24,185 nt of DNA from UBA1370 sp964515115 (GTDB taxonomy: Bacteria > Patescibacteriota > Microgenomatia > UBA1400 > PJMF01): contig CAZESB010000010.1 in NCBI GenBank assembly GCA_964515115.1, forward strand, positions 1 through 24,185, read 5' to 3'. The notes beneath the pieces are model-generated. The model ran no database searches and had not been told where the DNA came from. It was given only the letters and a program-made list of their open reading frames with translations. How positions within the stretch are numbered: the first letter of the stretch is position 1; every line of letters starts with the position of its first letter. Shown here piece by piece: positions 7,561 to 14,142 of the stretch. A program made the translations under genes and the position numbers.

Positions 7561-8109
7561 ATGAACAAATATACTCCATATCTACTGCCGCTGGTAGTTC
7601 TCAGCGTGGTATTCTTTTTAGTTTTCCGTTGGTACAACGCTCGCACCGAGCAGCTGAGACCGGATCTTTTTGGTGAAGGCGTGCAAATTGAAAACCTAAC
7701 AGACGATGAACTGCTCGACACTTTTGACGAAAGCAGCGATCTAGAAACCGTTCAACTCGAGAGAGTCGCTCCTCCAACCACTGAAGATGAAACAGCCGAA
7801 CCGGAAACTCCAGCAGCCACTCTGGCCGAAGGGGTGATTCGCTACACGGTTCAAGACGACAGAGCCAGGTTTAGTGTCATCGTTACCCTACCGATGGAGG
7901 CAGAGAACTATCATGTTTGGATTCGTGATGCTGAAACCGACACCGACAGATACGTTTTCACCCTGTCTGAGCAAAAAGGTGGTTTCCTAGGCAGCGCTTC
8001 CATTCCGGTTGACCAACTGCCGGTTGAAGTGCTAGTTGCCAGAGGTAGCCAGACAGAAATGGGCACAGTGCTGCTGCGCGGTACTTTGGAGGCGCCGGCA
8101 ACCGAATAG
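7561..8109 (+). CDS. Unknown protein with N-terminal membrane anchor
   Basis: I do not recognise the family. The 182-residue protein has one hydrophobic segment at residues about 6-23 (YLLPLVVLSVVFFLVF) and then an acidic, Thr/Glu/Pro-rich linker (about 45-88) that looks disordered. A beta-rich domain of about 85 residues ends the protein (RFSVIVTLPMEAENYHVWIRD, then YVFTLSEQKGGFLGSASI). The last domain reads like a small beta-sandwich facing outside, similar in feel to anti-sigma-factor or Ig-like extracellular domains, but no motif decides this. There are no cysteines. AAGGGGA at 7551-7557 serves as ribosome site. It lies 63 bases behind the DsbA-like gene. Confidence 0.75.
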   Translation: MNKYTPYLLPLVVLSVVFFLVFRWYNARTEQLRPDLFGEGVQIENLTDDELLDTFDESSDLETVQLERVAPPTTEDETAEPETPAATLAEGVIRYTVQDDRARFSVIVTLPMEAENYHVWIRDAETDTDRYVFTLSEQKGGFLGSASIPVDQLPVEVLVARGSQTEMGTVLLRGTLEAPATE

Positions 8110-8123
8110 TTGCCCACACTTAT

Positions 8124-8247
8124 ATACTCGATTTGCTTCTTGAAGTGTTTCTCGAGTATGATAGGCTTAAATAAGTTACAAAAAATTGCTACATCAAAGC
8201 AATTGAGTAAAAGGTAGTATTTAAAAATTATTCCGCCACAGGCGGAA
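8124..8247 (+). promoter_or_regulatory. Leader with three hairpins ahead of the 70-residue gene
   Basis: Three inverted repeats stand in a row. First, ATACTCGA (8124-8131) pairs with TCGAGTAT (8152-8159), with an inner CTTC/GAAG. Second, AATTGCT (8184-8190) pairs with AGCAATT (8198-8204). Third, TTCCGCC (8231-8237) pairs with GGCGGAA (8241-8247) around an ACA loop. The first may be the terminator of the gene upstream, though it lacks a T-run. The last ends seven bases before the AAGGAG ribosome site. No known riboswitch or leader was recognised. Confidence 0.5.
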
Positions 8248-8263
8248 AGAAAAAGGAGAAGTT

Positions 8264-8476
8264 ATGGCAGGCGCATCTGCATACTCGTACACCAATGCCA
8301 AAGGGCAGAAATATTATCTGCACACCAAGGAAGTAACCCTGAAAAATGGCCGTGTTCAACGCATTTATTACTTCGCCAGAGATATCCGCGATGGCGCTCT
8401 TGACGCAGTTCCGGCTGGCTACGAAGTCATGGAAACCAAACGCACCAACATGCCGGTGCTGAAGAGATCAAAATAA
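8264..8476 (+). CDS. Small protein of unknown function (70 residues)
   Basis: This is a single-gene unit with a clear ribosome site (AAGGAG about five bases before the ATG), a structured leader and a strong terminator right after the stop, so it is very likely expressed. The product is basic and compact: YTNAKGQKYYLHTKEVTL, then GRVQRIYYFARDI, and a C-terminal VPAGYEVMETKRTNMPVL. From memory, similar 60-70 residue proteins with the YYF-ARD and VPAGYEV patterns are annotated as hypothetical in candidate-phyla and Chloroflexi genomes; I cannot verify that here. There is no signal peptide, membrane segment or cysteine. The pattern of aromatic beta strands suggests a small single-domain fold, perhaps nucleic-acid binding given its charge; this is speculation. 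Confidence 0.85.
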   Translation: MAGASAYSYTNAKGQKYYLHTKEVTLKNGRVQRIYYFARDIRDGALDAVPAGYEVMETKRTNMPVLKRSK

Positions 8477-8496
8477 TTTGCTTTTTGATTGAAATT

Positions 8497-8523
8497 AAGC
8501 CCCTCCTCGTGAGGGGCTTTTTT
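8497..8523 (+). terminator. Rho-independent terminator
   Basis: AAGCCCCTC (8497-8505), loop CTCGT, GAGGGGCTT (8511-8519), then a run of T to 8523. It is a nine-base-pair GC-rich stem 20 bases after the stop of the 70-residue gene. Confidence 0.92.
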
Positions 8524-8569
8524 GTGGTGAGACTTTTGCCAGGAGTTCGTTACAATAGCGGTACTGATT

Positions 8570-8924
8570 ATGCCGATTATCACCGTTGAGCAAGCCTATG
8601 AACGCCTAAAAACCGTCAAAGACCCGGAGTTGGGGATTGATTTAGTTAGTCTGGGTTTAATTTATGATGTCACTGTGGTTGAAGTGCAGGAAAAATCGCC
8701 GGCAAAANNNNNNNNNNNNNNNNNNNNNNNNNNNNNNNNNNNNNNNNNNNNNNNNNNNNNNNNNNNNNNNNNNNNNNNNNNNNNNNNNNNNNNNNNNNNN
8801 NNNNNNNTTTTTTGGTCTTGAAGGCTTAGATCCTAATCAAGACATAACGGTGGAATTGACCTTTGATCCACCGTGGTTTCAGGATATGATGAGTGAAGAA
8901 GCAAAAGCAGAACTGGGATTTTAA
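8570..8924 (+). CDS. sufT: SufT-like MIP18/DUF59 protein, interrupted by assembly gap
   Basis: Both ends belong to one MIP18-family (DUF59) gene. The N-terminal part has VKDPELGIDLVSLGLIYDV (family DPExGxxIVxLGLIY). The C-terminal part has VELTFDPPWFQDMMSEEAKAELGF (family VxLxxDPPWxxxMMSExAxxxLG). Such proteins (SufT, PaaD, human CIAO2 relatives) help mature or deliver Fe-S clusters. Between them lie 100 Ns (8708-8807), and the two halves are in different frames. That is expected if the N run is a placeholder of arbitrary length, so this is not a real frameshift. The family's key cysteine segment (TxxxCP) falls in the hidden part. The gene opens the rpiB-rpe-LOG-pfkB run. TACAAT at 8551-8556 may be its -10. 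Confidence 0.85.
8708..8807. other. Assembly gap of exactly 100 N
   Basis: A run of exactly 100 Ns, the usual placeholder for a scaffold join of unknown length, lies inside the sufT-like gene. Coordinates across it cannot be trusted. Confidence 0.98.
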
Positions 8925-8936
8925 GAGGATTTTAAA

Positions 8937-9431
8937 ATGCAAGCAAATATGCAACCGAGTACGCAACCAAGTGCGCCAAAACCAAAAGTCTTTCTTGGCA
9001 GCGATCATGGTGGTTTTGACTTGAAAAATTCCGCCAAAAAATGGCTGGAGCAGTGGGGTTATGAAGTTGAGGACCTGGGTGCTCATTCTCATGATCCGGT
9101 AGACGATTATCCGCAGTACGCTTTTGAAGTGGCGGAAGCAGTGGCCGCCGCTCCAAACCAGGCTGTCGGTCTACTTTTTTGTCGCTCTGGCGGCGGCATG
9201 GCAGTGGCAGCCAACAAAGTGCCTGGGGCTATTGCTATTGAAATCAACAGTGTCACTGCAGCTGAACACGCCAAACTCCACAATAACGCCAACATTGCCT
9301 CGCTTTCAGCCGACTGGTTGAGCGAAGACCAGGCTAAAGTCATCGTCAAAACCTTTCTTGTTACCGCTTTCTCTGGTGATGACCGCCACACGCGGCGCCT
9401 GGCCCAAATTGCGCAATACGAACAGCACTAG
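8937..9431 (+). CDS. rpiB: RpiB/LacAB-family ribose-5-phosphate isomerase
   Basis: This 164-residue enzyme is of the RpiB/LacA/LacB family, which interconverts ribose 5-phosphate and ribulose 5-phosphate. VFLGSDHGGFDLK carries the Asp-His pair of the substrate site, and DPVDDYPQYA is the usual DYPxYA. LLFCRSGGGMAVAANKVPG contains the catalytic cysteine and the phosphate loop, and KLHNNANIASL matches the HNxAN motif. Two substitutions stand out: the loop normally reads CGTGxG(M/I) but here is CRSGGGM, and SDHAG is SDHGG. The substrate may therefore differ from the textbook one. The first ~18 residues are a polar extension (repeated Gln/Pro/Ser). GAGGA lies six bases before the ATG; rpe follows after 11 bases. 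Confidence 0.9.
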   Translation: MQANMQPSTQPSAPKPKVFLGSDHGGFDLKNSAKKWLEQWGYEVEDLGAHSHDPVDDYPQYAFEVAEAVAAAPNQAVGLLFCRSGGGMAVAANKVPGAIAIEINSVTAAEHAKLHNNANIASLSADWLSEDQAKVIVKTFLVTAFSGDDRHTRRLAQIAQYEQH

Positions 9432-9442
9432 GAAAATCAGAC

Positions 9443-10138
9443 ATGAACTTTTATCCAGCTATCTTAAGCGACGACCAAGCTACCATCGAAAAACAGCTGG
9501 CAGCAGCCCTGGAGCTGGAAGCGATCGATGCCATTCACTTTGACATTCTCGATGGTTATTTTGCCGACAATCTCACTGTCACACCCGCAGATCTTACCAG
9601 GTTTGATTTTGCCGAAAAGCAAATTGATCTCCATCTGATGACACACGAACCCCTGGACGCGCTTTATGAAACCCGAGATTATCCGGATTTACCGGTCAGA
9701 AGTGTGATTGCTCAGGTGGAAAAACTTGGCTCTCAGGCTGCTTTTATCAAGGATGCCAAAAATGAAAATTGGCGGGCTGGTCTGGGGCTAAACTTGTTCA
9801 CTCCACTTGAGGAAATTGATGATCAAAGTTGGGAAAATTTGGATATTTTGCTGATTATGGGTATTGAAGCCGGGTTTCAGGGTCAAAAATTCAATTTTTC
9901 CGCCCTGGAAAAGGTTCAGGCGGTGGCTGAACTAATTCAACAACGAGAATTGCCGGTTGAAATTATGGTTGATGGCGGTGTTAAACTGGATAACGTTATC
10001 GCCATTGCTGAAGCAGGCGCCAACAGTGTGGCTATTGGCAGTAGTTTTTGGCAGGCTGCGGACCTACACCAAATGCTTGACCAATTTCAACAACAAGTGA
10101 CCACCAGCGAAAGCAGAAACGAAAGCAAAAATGATTAA
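9443..10138 (+). CDS. rpe: Ribulose-phosphate 3-epimerase-like protein
   Basis: This 231-residue TIM-barrel protein is similar to Rpe, which converts ribulose 5-phosphate to xylulose 5-phosphate. The family landmarks appear in order: PAILSDDQATIEKQL (usual PSILSADFxxL), IHFDILDGYFADN (usual IHxDxMDGxFVPN, with metal ligands His and Asp), IDLHLMTHEP (usual DVHLMxxxP), LIMGIEAGFQGQKF (usual MxVxPGFxGQxF) and IMVDGGVKLDN (VDGG with the catalytic Asp). The usual N-P of the GxxxNPxT segment reads NLFTP here. Because several positions deviate, activity on a different pentulose or hexulose phosphate is possible. The last ten residues are polar. Its stop overlaps the start of the LOG gene by eight bases. 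Confidence 0.85.
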   Translation: MNFYPAILSDDQATIEKQLAAALELEAIDAIHFDILDGYFADNLTVTPADLTRFDFAEKQIDLHLMTHEPLDALYETRDYPDLPVRSVIAQVEKLGSQAAFIKDAKNENWRAGLGLNLFTPLEEIDDQSWENLDILLIMGIEAGFQGQKFNFSALEKVQAVAELIQQRELPVEIMVDGGVKLDNVIAIAEAGANSVAIGSSFWQAADLHQMLDQFQQQVTTSESRNESKND

Positions 10139-10811
10139 AAAAGATCTGCAGATTCCCTCACCCAAAACCGAGCCGTACATCAAGCGCGTGGCCATTTTTG
10201 GCAGTGCCGATGTTGATCCGCAGCATCCGCTCTACGAAGAAGCCTTCAATGTAGCCCGAACTCTGGCCTATCACGACAAACTGATTGTGGACGGCGGTGG
10301 ACCTGGAGTGATGGATGCTGCCACCAAGGGTGCCCAGGCTGCCGGCGGCAAATCTTTAGTGGTGACTTTTTACCCCGATGATGCCCCCGAATTTGAGGGC
10401 CGGCTTGATGATAATACCGCCGACGAAGAGATCAAAACCGCCAATTACATCGAGAGAATGTTTGGCTTGATGGAGAATGCTGATATTTTTATTTGTTTTC
10501 AGGGAGGCACCGGCACCTTGAGCGAGTGGGCTACGGCTTGGGTGTTGGCTCATTTGTATTACGGTAAGCACAAACCGCTGATTTTGTACGGCAATTTTTG
10601 GCATAATTTGATGCGAGTGATTAACGACAGCTTTTTTATTGGCGATAAAGAAAAAGAACTTTACAAAATTGTCAGCAATGAAGCGGAATTAATGGAAGCG
10701 ATGAATGAGTTCGAAGCGGAAATGAAAGAGCGCTACCGCGAGGCAGCGATCTCAGCCAAAGCCAGAGAAGAGCAGGAAGCAGCGCAAAAGGAGGGGCACT
10801 ATCATGCTTGA
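10131..10811 (+). CDS. LOG-family nucleotide 5'-phosphoribohydrolase
   Basis: This 226-residue Rossmann-type protein is of the LOG (lysine decarboxylase-like/YgdH-related) family. Characterised LOGs hydrolyse nucleoside 5'-monophosphates, releasing the base and ribose 5-phosphate. The first motif is VDGGGPGVMDAATKGA (family GGGxxGLMG with the conserved tail). The second is CFQGGTGTLSEWATAW (family PGGxGTxxE), with the catalytic glutamate in LSEW. The C-terminal ~30 residues are charged and helical (EMKERYREAA and on). The start overlaps rpe by eight bases and the end overlaps pfkB by eight bases, a sign of coupled translation. Its position next to rpiB and rpe fits use of the released ribose 5-phosphate. 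Confidence 0.88.
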   Translation: MIKKDLQIPSPKTEPYIKRVAIFGSADVDPQHPLYEEAFNVARTLAYHDKLIVDGGGPGVMDAATKGAQAAGGKSLVVTFYPDDAPEFEGRLDDNTADEEIKTANYIERMFGLMENADIFICFQGGTGTLSEWATAWVLAHLYYGKHKPLILYGNFWHNLMRVINDSFFIGDKEKELYKIVSNEAELMEAMNEFEAEMKERYREAAISAKAREEQEAAQKEGHYHA

Positions 10812-11727
10812 TGTCGTTAGCATCGGCTCTGCCCTGATCGACATTTTTGTTCATTCGGATCAATTTTCCTTGAAATCAGGCGAGCAAGGAGTGTTGCTCT
10901 GCCAGCGGCTGGGGGACAAGATTGAGGTCGATAATTTTACCTTGCGCACCGGCGGTGGCGGCGGCAACACTGCGGTTGGCTTTGCCAGGATGGGTTTTAG
11001 TACTGGCGTAATTTGTGAAACCGGCAAAGATGCTTGGTCACAGATTGTCGTCGACGAATTTCACCGAGAATATGTTGCCACTAATTATCTAGTATCTGAA
11101 AGACTGGAAAACACGGGTGGATCAGTGATTTTAAATAGTGGTGCCGGCGACAGAACGGTGCTAGTTCACCGCGGCGCTTCCTCCATGCTTGACCCTCATG
11201 ATATTCCGGAAAAGGTTTTGCCCCATTTGCGTTGGTTGCACTTGTCAAGTATTGCTGGACGATTGGAAACGATCAAGGTTATTTTTGAAGCGGTCAGAGC
11301 AGCTGGTTTTACTAAACTTTCTTGGAATCCGGGCAAGAGCGAACTTGATTTGCTTGATTCCGGCCAGATTCCGGCCAACAACATGCCAGTCGAGGTGCTT
11401 TTTCTCAATCAAGAAGAATGGGAAAGATTAGCCAGCCGCCATCAAGAATTAATTGAACAGATTCCGCAAATTATCATCACTAATGGTGCTGAAGGTGGTG
11501 TTTTGCTGCGTCAAGGCGAAGAAATCAGGTATAAAGCCATTCCCGGCGACGTGGTGGACTCGACTGGGGCGGGAGATGCGTTTGCAGTTGGCTATGTTTC
11601 TGCTGTACTATATAGAAAGGAGCCTCAAGAAGCTTTGCGCTGGGGAGCCAGAAACGCGCACTCAGTCATTCAGCAGGTTGGGGCTAAACCTGGTCTATTA
11701 AAAAAGATGCACATGGAGATCGAATAA
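10804..11727 (+). CDS. PfkB/ribokinase-family sugar or nucleoside kinase
   Basis: This 307-residue kinase is of the PfkB family. The N-terminal signature is MLDVVSIGSALIDIFV and the substrate region is RTGGGGGNTAVGFARMG. The C-terminal signature DSTGAGDAFAVGYVSAV carries the anion hole (GAGD) and the catalytic base Asp. The substrate cannot be read from sequence: ribose, a nucleoside, or a sugar phosphate are all possible. The operon context with LOG, RpiB and Rpe favours a pentose or nucleoside. A strong ribosome site, AAAGGAGGGG (10787-10796), lies inside the end of the LOG gene, seven bases before the ATG. The stop TAA is directly followed by the ATG of the LPETG protein. Confidence 0.9.
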   Translation: MLDVVSIGSALIDIFVHSDQFSLKSGEQGVLLCQRLGDKIEVDNFTLRTGGGGGNTAVGFARMGFSTGVICETGKDAWSQIVVDEFHREYVATNYLVSERLENTGGSVILNSGAGDRTVLVHRGASSMLDPHDIPEKVLPHLRWLHLSSIAGRLETIKVIFEAVRAAGFTKLSWNPGKSELDLLDSGQIPANNMPVEVLFLNQEEWERLASRHQELIEQIPQIIITNGAEGGVLLRQGEEIRYKAIPGDVVDSTGAGDAFAVGYVSAVLYRKEPQEALRWGARNAHSVIQQVGAKPGLLKKMHMEIE

Positions 11728-12255
11728 ATGCGAAATATCCTGCCTATTTTACTTGGAACCTTGTTATTTGCTTTGGTGACTTTTGTGGCTGGTTCAGTTA
11801 AAGCCGCTACTTTGGAGCTGGAAAAAATCGGCACCGCCAATTTCAGCCCGGGGGCAACAACCTGGACCTATTACGGCACTAACCCGATTTTTCAAGGCAC
11901 CGCTTCTCCTTCAGCGGCGGTAAGTTTGAGTGTCAACAGCGCCGCGGAAGCGTCCGCTACGGCTGATACAGCTGGCAACTGGTCGCTCACCCCAACCTCG
12001 CTCAGCATGGTCGGTAGTTACAATATTTTAATTAGTTCGGGCGCTGAAAATGTTGCCTTCACTCTTAATATTGCCTCGGCTACCACTACCACCGATGCTA
12101 CGGCCAGCGCCACCCCTGTTGGCACTACTTCAGGTAACATTGATTACCCCGAGACGCTGCCAGAAACAGGCTCACATGATTTACTTTTGCTGTTCGGCCT
12201 TGGCGGCGTTTTGCTGATTGCCGGCATTGCCAGCGGCGCTCTGCTTAAAGACTAA
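11728..12255 (+). CDS. Secreted Ig-like protein with LPETG sortase signal
   Basis: This 175-residue protein has an N-terminal signal peptide (hydrophobic 5-22, likely cut after VKA at residue ~26). One Ig-like beta-sandwich of the Big type follows: FQGTASPSAAVSLSVN, then ATADTAGNWSLTP. A Thr/Ala/Ser-rich stalk leads to a C-terminal sorting signal LPETG at residues 144-148 (12157-12171) and a hydrophobic segment. The tail ends LLKD, weaker in positive charge than the usual RRK-type end. It should be a cell-surface protein anchored by a class-A or related sortase; no sortase gene lies in the window. The start abuts the pfkB stop, so it is part of the same transcript or read through from it. Confidence 0.85.
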   Translation: MRNILPILLGTLLFALVTFVAGSVKAATLELEKIGTANFSPGATTWTYYGTNPIFQGTASPSAAVSLSVNSAAEASATADTAGNWSLTPTSLSMVGSYNILISSGAENVAFTLNIASATTTTDATASATPVGTTSGNIDYPETLPETGSHDLLLLFGLGGVLLIAGIASGALLKD

Positions 12256-12278
12256 TACAGAAAGTCCTTTTACTGCCC

Positions 12279-13352
12279 ATGTCAGATCCGCAGCCAGCTG
12301 ATTACCAGACTATTCTTCAAGCTGAAATCCAAGAACTCAAGGACCGAGTAGAGAGTGCGGTCATGCCCGAGGAAATGAAACGTAAAGTTTCCAAGGATAT
12401 TATTGCCCTGGAGAGAAGCGTGGCGCTGGGTAGTTACGACGAGAAGTACGAAAAGGTTTCCAAGTACATTGATTGGGTGTTGAGGGTGCCTTGGGAAAAA
12501 CAGTCGCAGGACATTTTGGACATCAACCGTGCCATTGAAGTTTTCAACAAACATCATTATGGCATGCAGGAGGTCAAAGACCGGTTTTTGGAGTACATTT
12601 CTGTGCTTAAATTGCGTCAAGACCAGTTTGCCGATAGCGAGTTTCGGGCGCCGGTACTGCTGCTGGTGGGCTTGGTCGGTACCGGTAAAACTACTTTTGC
12701 TTATTCGCTGTCCGAGGCTCTAGGCAGGGAGCTGGTGCGGATTCCCTTTGGCGGGATGGGCAGCGCTTCGGAGTTGAGGGGTGATTCCCGCCTGAAACTA
12801 GGCTCGGAGCCAGGTCGGGTGATCAAGGGCATTTGTGAGACAGGTGTGCGTAATCCAGTCATTCTTTTGGACGAGATTGATCGGGTGGCTAAAGAAGTTA
12901 ATCGTGACGTTATGGGGGTGTTGGTAGAGCTGCTTGATCCTAAACAAAATCACGCTTTCCGAGATTCATATCTGGATTATCCGGTTGATTTATCTCAAGC
13001 TATTTTTCTAGCTACCGCTAACAACACCACCGATATTGCCACAGCCGTACTGGACCGGCTGGAACGAATCAGCATGCCGTCTTACACTGATGATGAAAAA
13101 GTTGTTATTGCTAAAGATTATATTTTACCCGGCTTGTTAGAGGACTCGGGCTTGAAGCCGGAGCAGTTTATTATTCAAGATGATGTTTGGCCGGTGGTGG
13201 TGCGACCTCTGGGTTATGACGCCGGCATCCGGACTTTGCAGCGCACTTTGGAGGGTGCGGTGCGCAAAGCTGCCAGAATTATTGTGGAAAGAGGTTTTGA
13301 TCAAGTGGTGATTACTCAAGAAAACCGCAAAATTTTCTTGCCTGTTTATTAA
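12279..13352 (+). CDS. Lon-type AAA+ ATPase without protease domain
   Basis: These 357 residues match the AAA+ module of Lon over almost the full length. YIDWVLRVPWEKQ and HHYGMQEVKDRFLEY are typical of the region just before the ATPase core. Walker A is GLVGTGKT (131-138; Lon usually GPPGVGKT) and Walker B is VILLDEID (Asp198, Glu199). Then come ELLDPKQNHAFRDSYLDYPVDLS, sensor-1 FLATANN, the arginine region VLDRLE, and sensor-2 GIRTLQRTLEGAVRKAA. The protein stops where the Ser-Lys protease domain would begin, and the N-terminal substrate domain is also missing save ~70 helical residues. The following 60 bases show no remnant of the protease. It may act as an unfoldase or chaperone, or pair with a separate peptidase. 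Confidence 0.88.
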   Translation: MSDPQPADYQTILQAEIQELKDRVESAVMPEEMKRKVSKDIIALERSVALGSYDEKYEKVSKYIDWVLRVPWEKQSQDILDINRAIEVFNKHHYGMQEVKDRFLEYISVLKLRQDQFADSEFRAPVLLLVGLVGTGKTTFAYSLSEALGRELVRIPFGGMGSASELRGDSRLKLGSEPGRVIKGICETGVRNPVILLDEIDRVAKEVNRDVMGVLVELLDPKQNHAFRDSYLDYPVDLSQAIFLATANNTTDIATAVLDRLERISMPSYTDDEKVVIAKDYILPGLLEDSGLKPEQFIIQDDVWPVVVRPLGYDAGIRTLQRTLEGAVRKAARIIVERGFDQVVITQENRKIFLPVY

Positions 13353-13465
13353 ACTCATTGCCAAACTCCCTTCATCTTACTTTCGTTCCTATTTGGCAGT
13401 GAGCTCACTAGTTTTTGGTTTTTTCGCAAAATTTTTCTGCAAAATGTTTCAAAATAACTTATACT

Positions 13466-14116
13466 ATGGCTATGGATGTGAATCAGAAGCTGAATCAGCA
13501 AGATCAGTTGAAGGAGTTGTACCAGCGGCTTGAGGCTGACGCGCCCAACTTGCCTCTGGCAAAAAGGGCGACTGATATTGTGCCTGGGGAAGGGCCGGCC
13601 ACAGCGGAAGTGATGTTTATTGGTGAGGCGCCAGGCTACCATGAAGCAGTCCAGCGCCGGCCGTTTGTCGGGCGGTCGGGCCAGTTTTTTCGCCAAACCC
13701 TCAACGATTTAGACATTGACGATCAAGGAGTTTACATCAGCAACGTGGTCAAAGCCCGACCGCCCGACAACCGCGACCCCACCCCGGCCGAGCTAGCGGC
13801 CTACAAGCCTTACCTGGACGCGGAGATCAAGATCATCAAGCCGGTTTTAATCGTTACCCTCGGCCGGTTCAGCATGGCCAAATTTCTGCCTGAAGTCAGA
13901 GTTTCCCAAGTTCATGGCAGACTGCATAAAGTCAGGTGGAATGGCGCCACCACTTTTGTCTTGCCGATGTACCACCCGGCTGCCGGCTTGCGCAACCCCA
14001 GCGTTAAACAAGCTTTTATCGCCGATTTTGCCAAAATCCCCAAGGCAGTCGACTGGATCAAGTCTAAACAAGCCGAGTTGCAGTTTGCAGACACAATTAG
14101 AGAAACGCTGTTGTAA
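13466..14116 (+). CDS. Family-4-type uracil-DNA glycosylase lacking the Fe-S ligands
   Basis: This 216-residue protein matches family-4 UDG over its length. The landmarks are VPGEGP, FIGEAPGYHE (Glu54), RRPFVGRSGQFF, NVVKARPPDNRDP (Asn93), VTLGRF and MYHPAAGLRNP (His170). These enzymes excise uracil from DNA and normally hold a [4Fe-4S] cluster by four cysteines. Here all four positions are changed (about Ala26, about Leu29, Ala97 in KARPP, Tyr113 in AAYKPYL), and the whole protein has no cysteine. The catalytic residues remain, so activity is likely. The ATG at 13466 directly follows TATACT; the ATG two codons later (13472) lies six bases past that hexamer and may be the true, leaderless start. 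Confidence 0.88.
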   Translation: MAMDVNQKLNQQDQLKELYQRLEADAPNLPLAKRATDIVPGEGPATAEVMFIGEAPGYHEAVQRRPFVGRSGQFFRQTLNDLDIDDQGVYISNVVKARPPDNRDPTPAELAAYKPYLDAEIKIIKPVLIVTLGRFSMAKFLPEVRVSQVHGRLHKVRWNGATTFVLPMYHPAAGLRNPSVKQAFIADFAKIPKAVDWIKSKQAELQFADTIRETLL

Positions 14117-14129
14117 GTCTGTTATAAGT

Positions 14130-14135
14130 TATAAT
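14130..14135 (+). promoter_or_regulatory. -10 element of the membrane-protein gene (leaderless type)
   Basis: Consensus TATAAT ends seven bases before the ATG at 14143; there is no Shine-Dalgarno. The -35 is unclear. Confidence 0.45.
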
Positions 14136-14142
14136 AAACCTT

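Noticed and set aside
7541..7564. Seven-residue open frame (MSKKGDR) whose TGA overlaps the next ATG
   Set aside because: It could be a coupling leader peptide, but it overlaps the ribosome site and is too short to distinguish from chance.
8570..8924. True frameshift in the SufT-like gene
   Set aside because: The change of frame falls at a 100-N placeholder of unknown real length, so it is not evidence of a mutation.
13353..13465. Remnant of the Lon protease domain after the AAA+ gene
   Set aside because: No frame gives the catalytic Ser or Lys motifs; only a weak TTGCCAAA/TTTGGCA inverted repeat is present.
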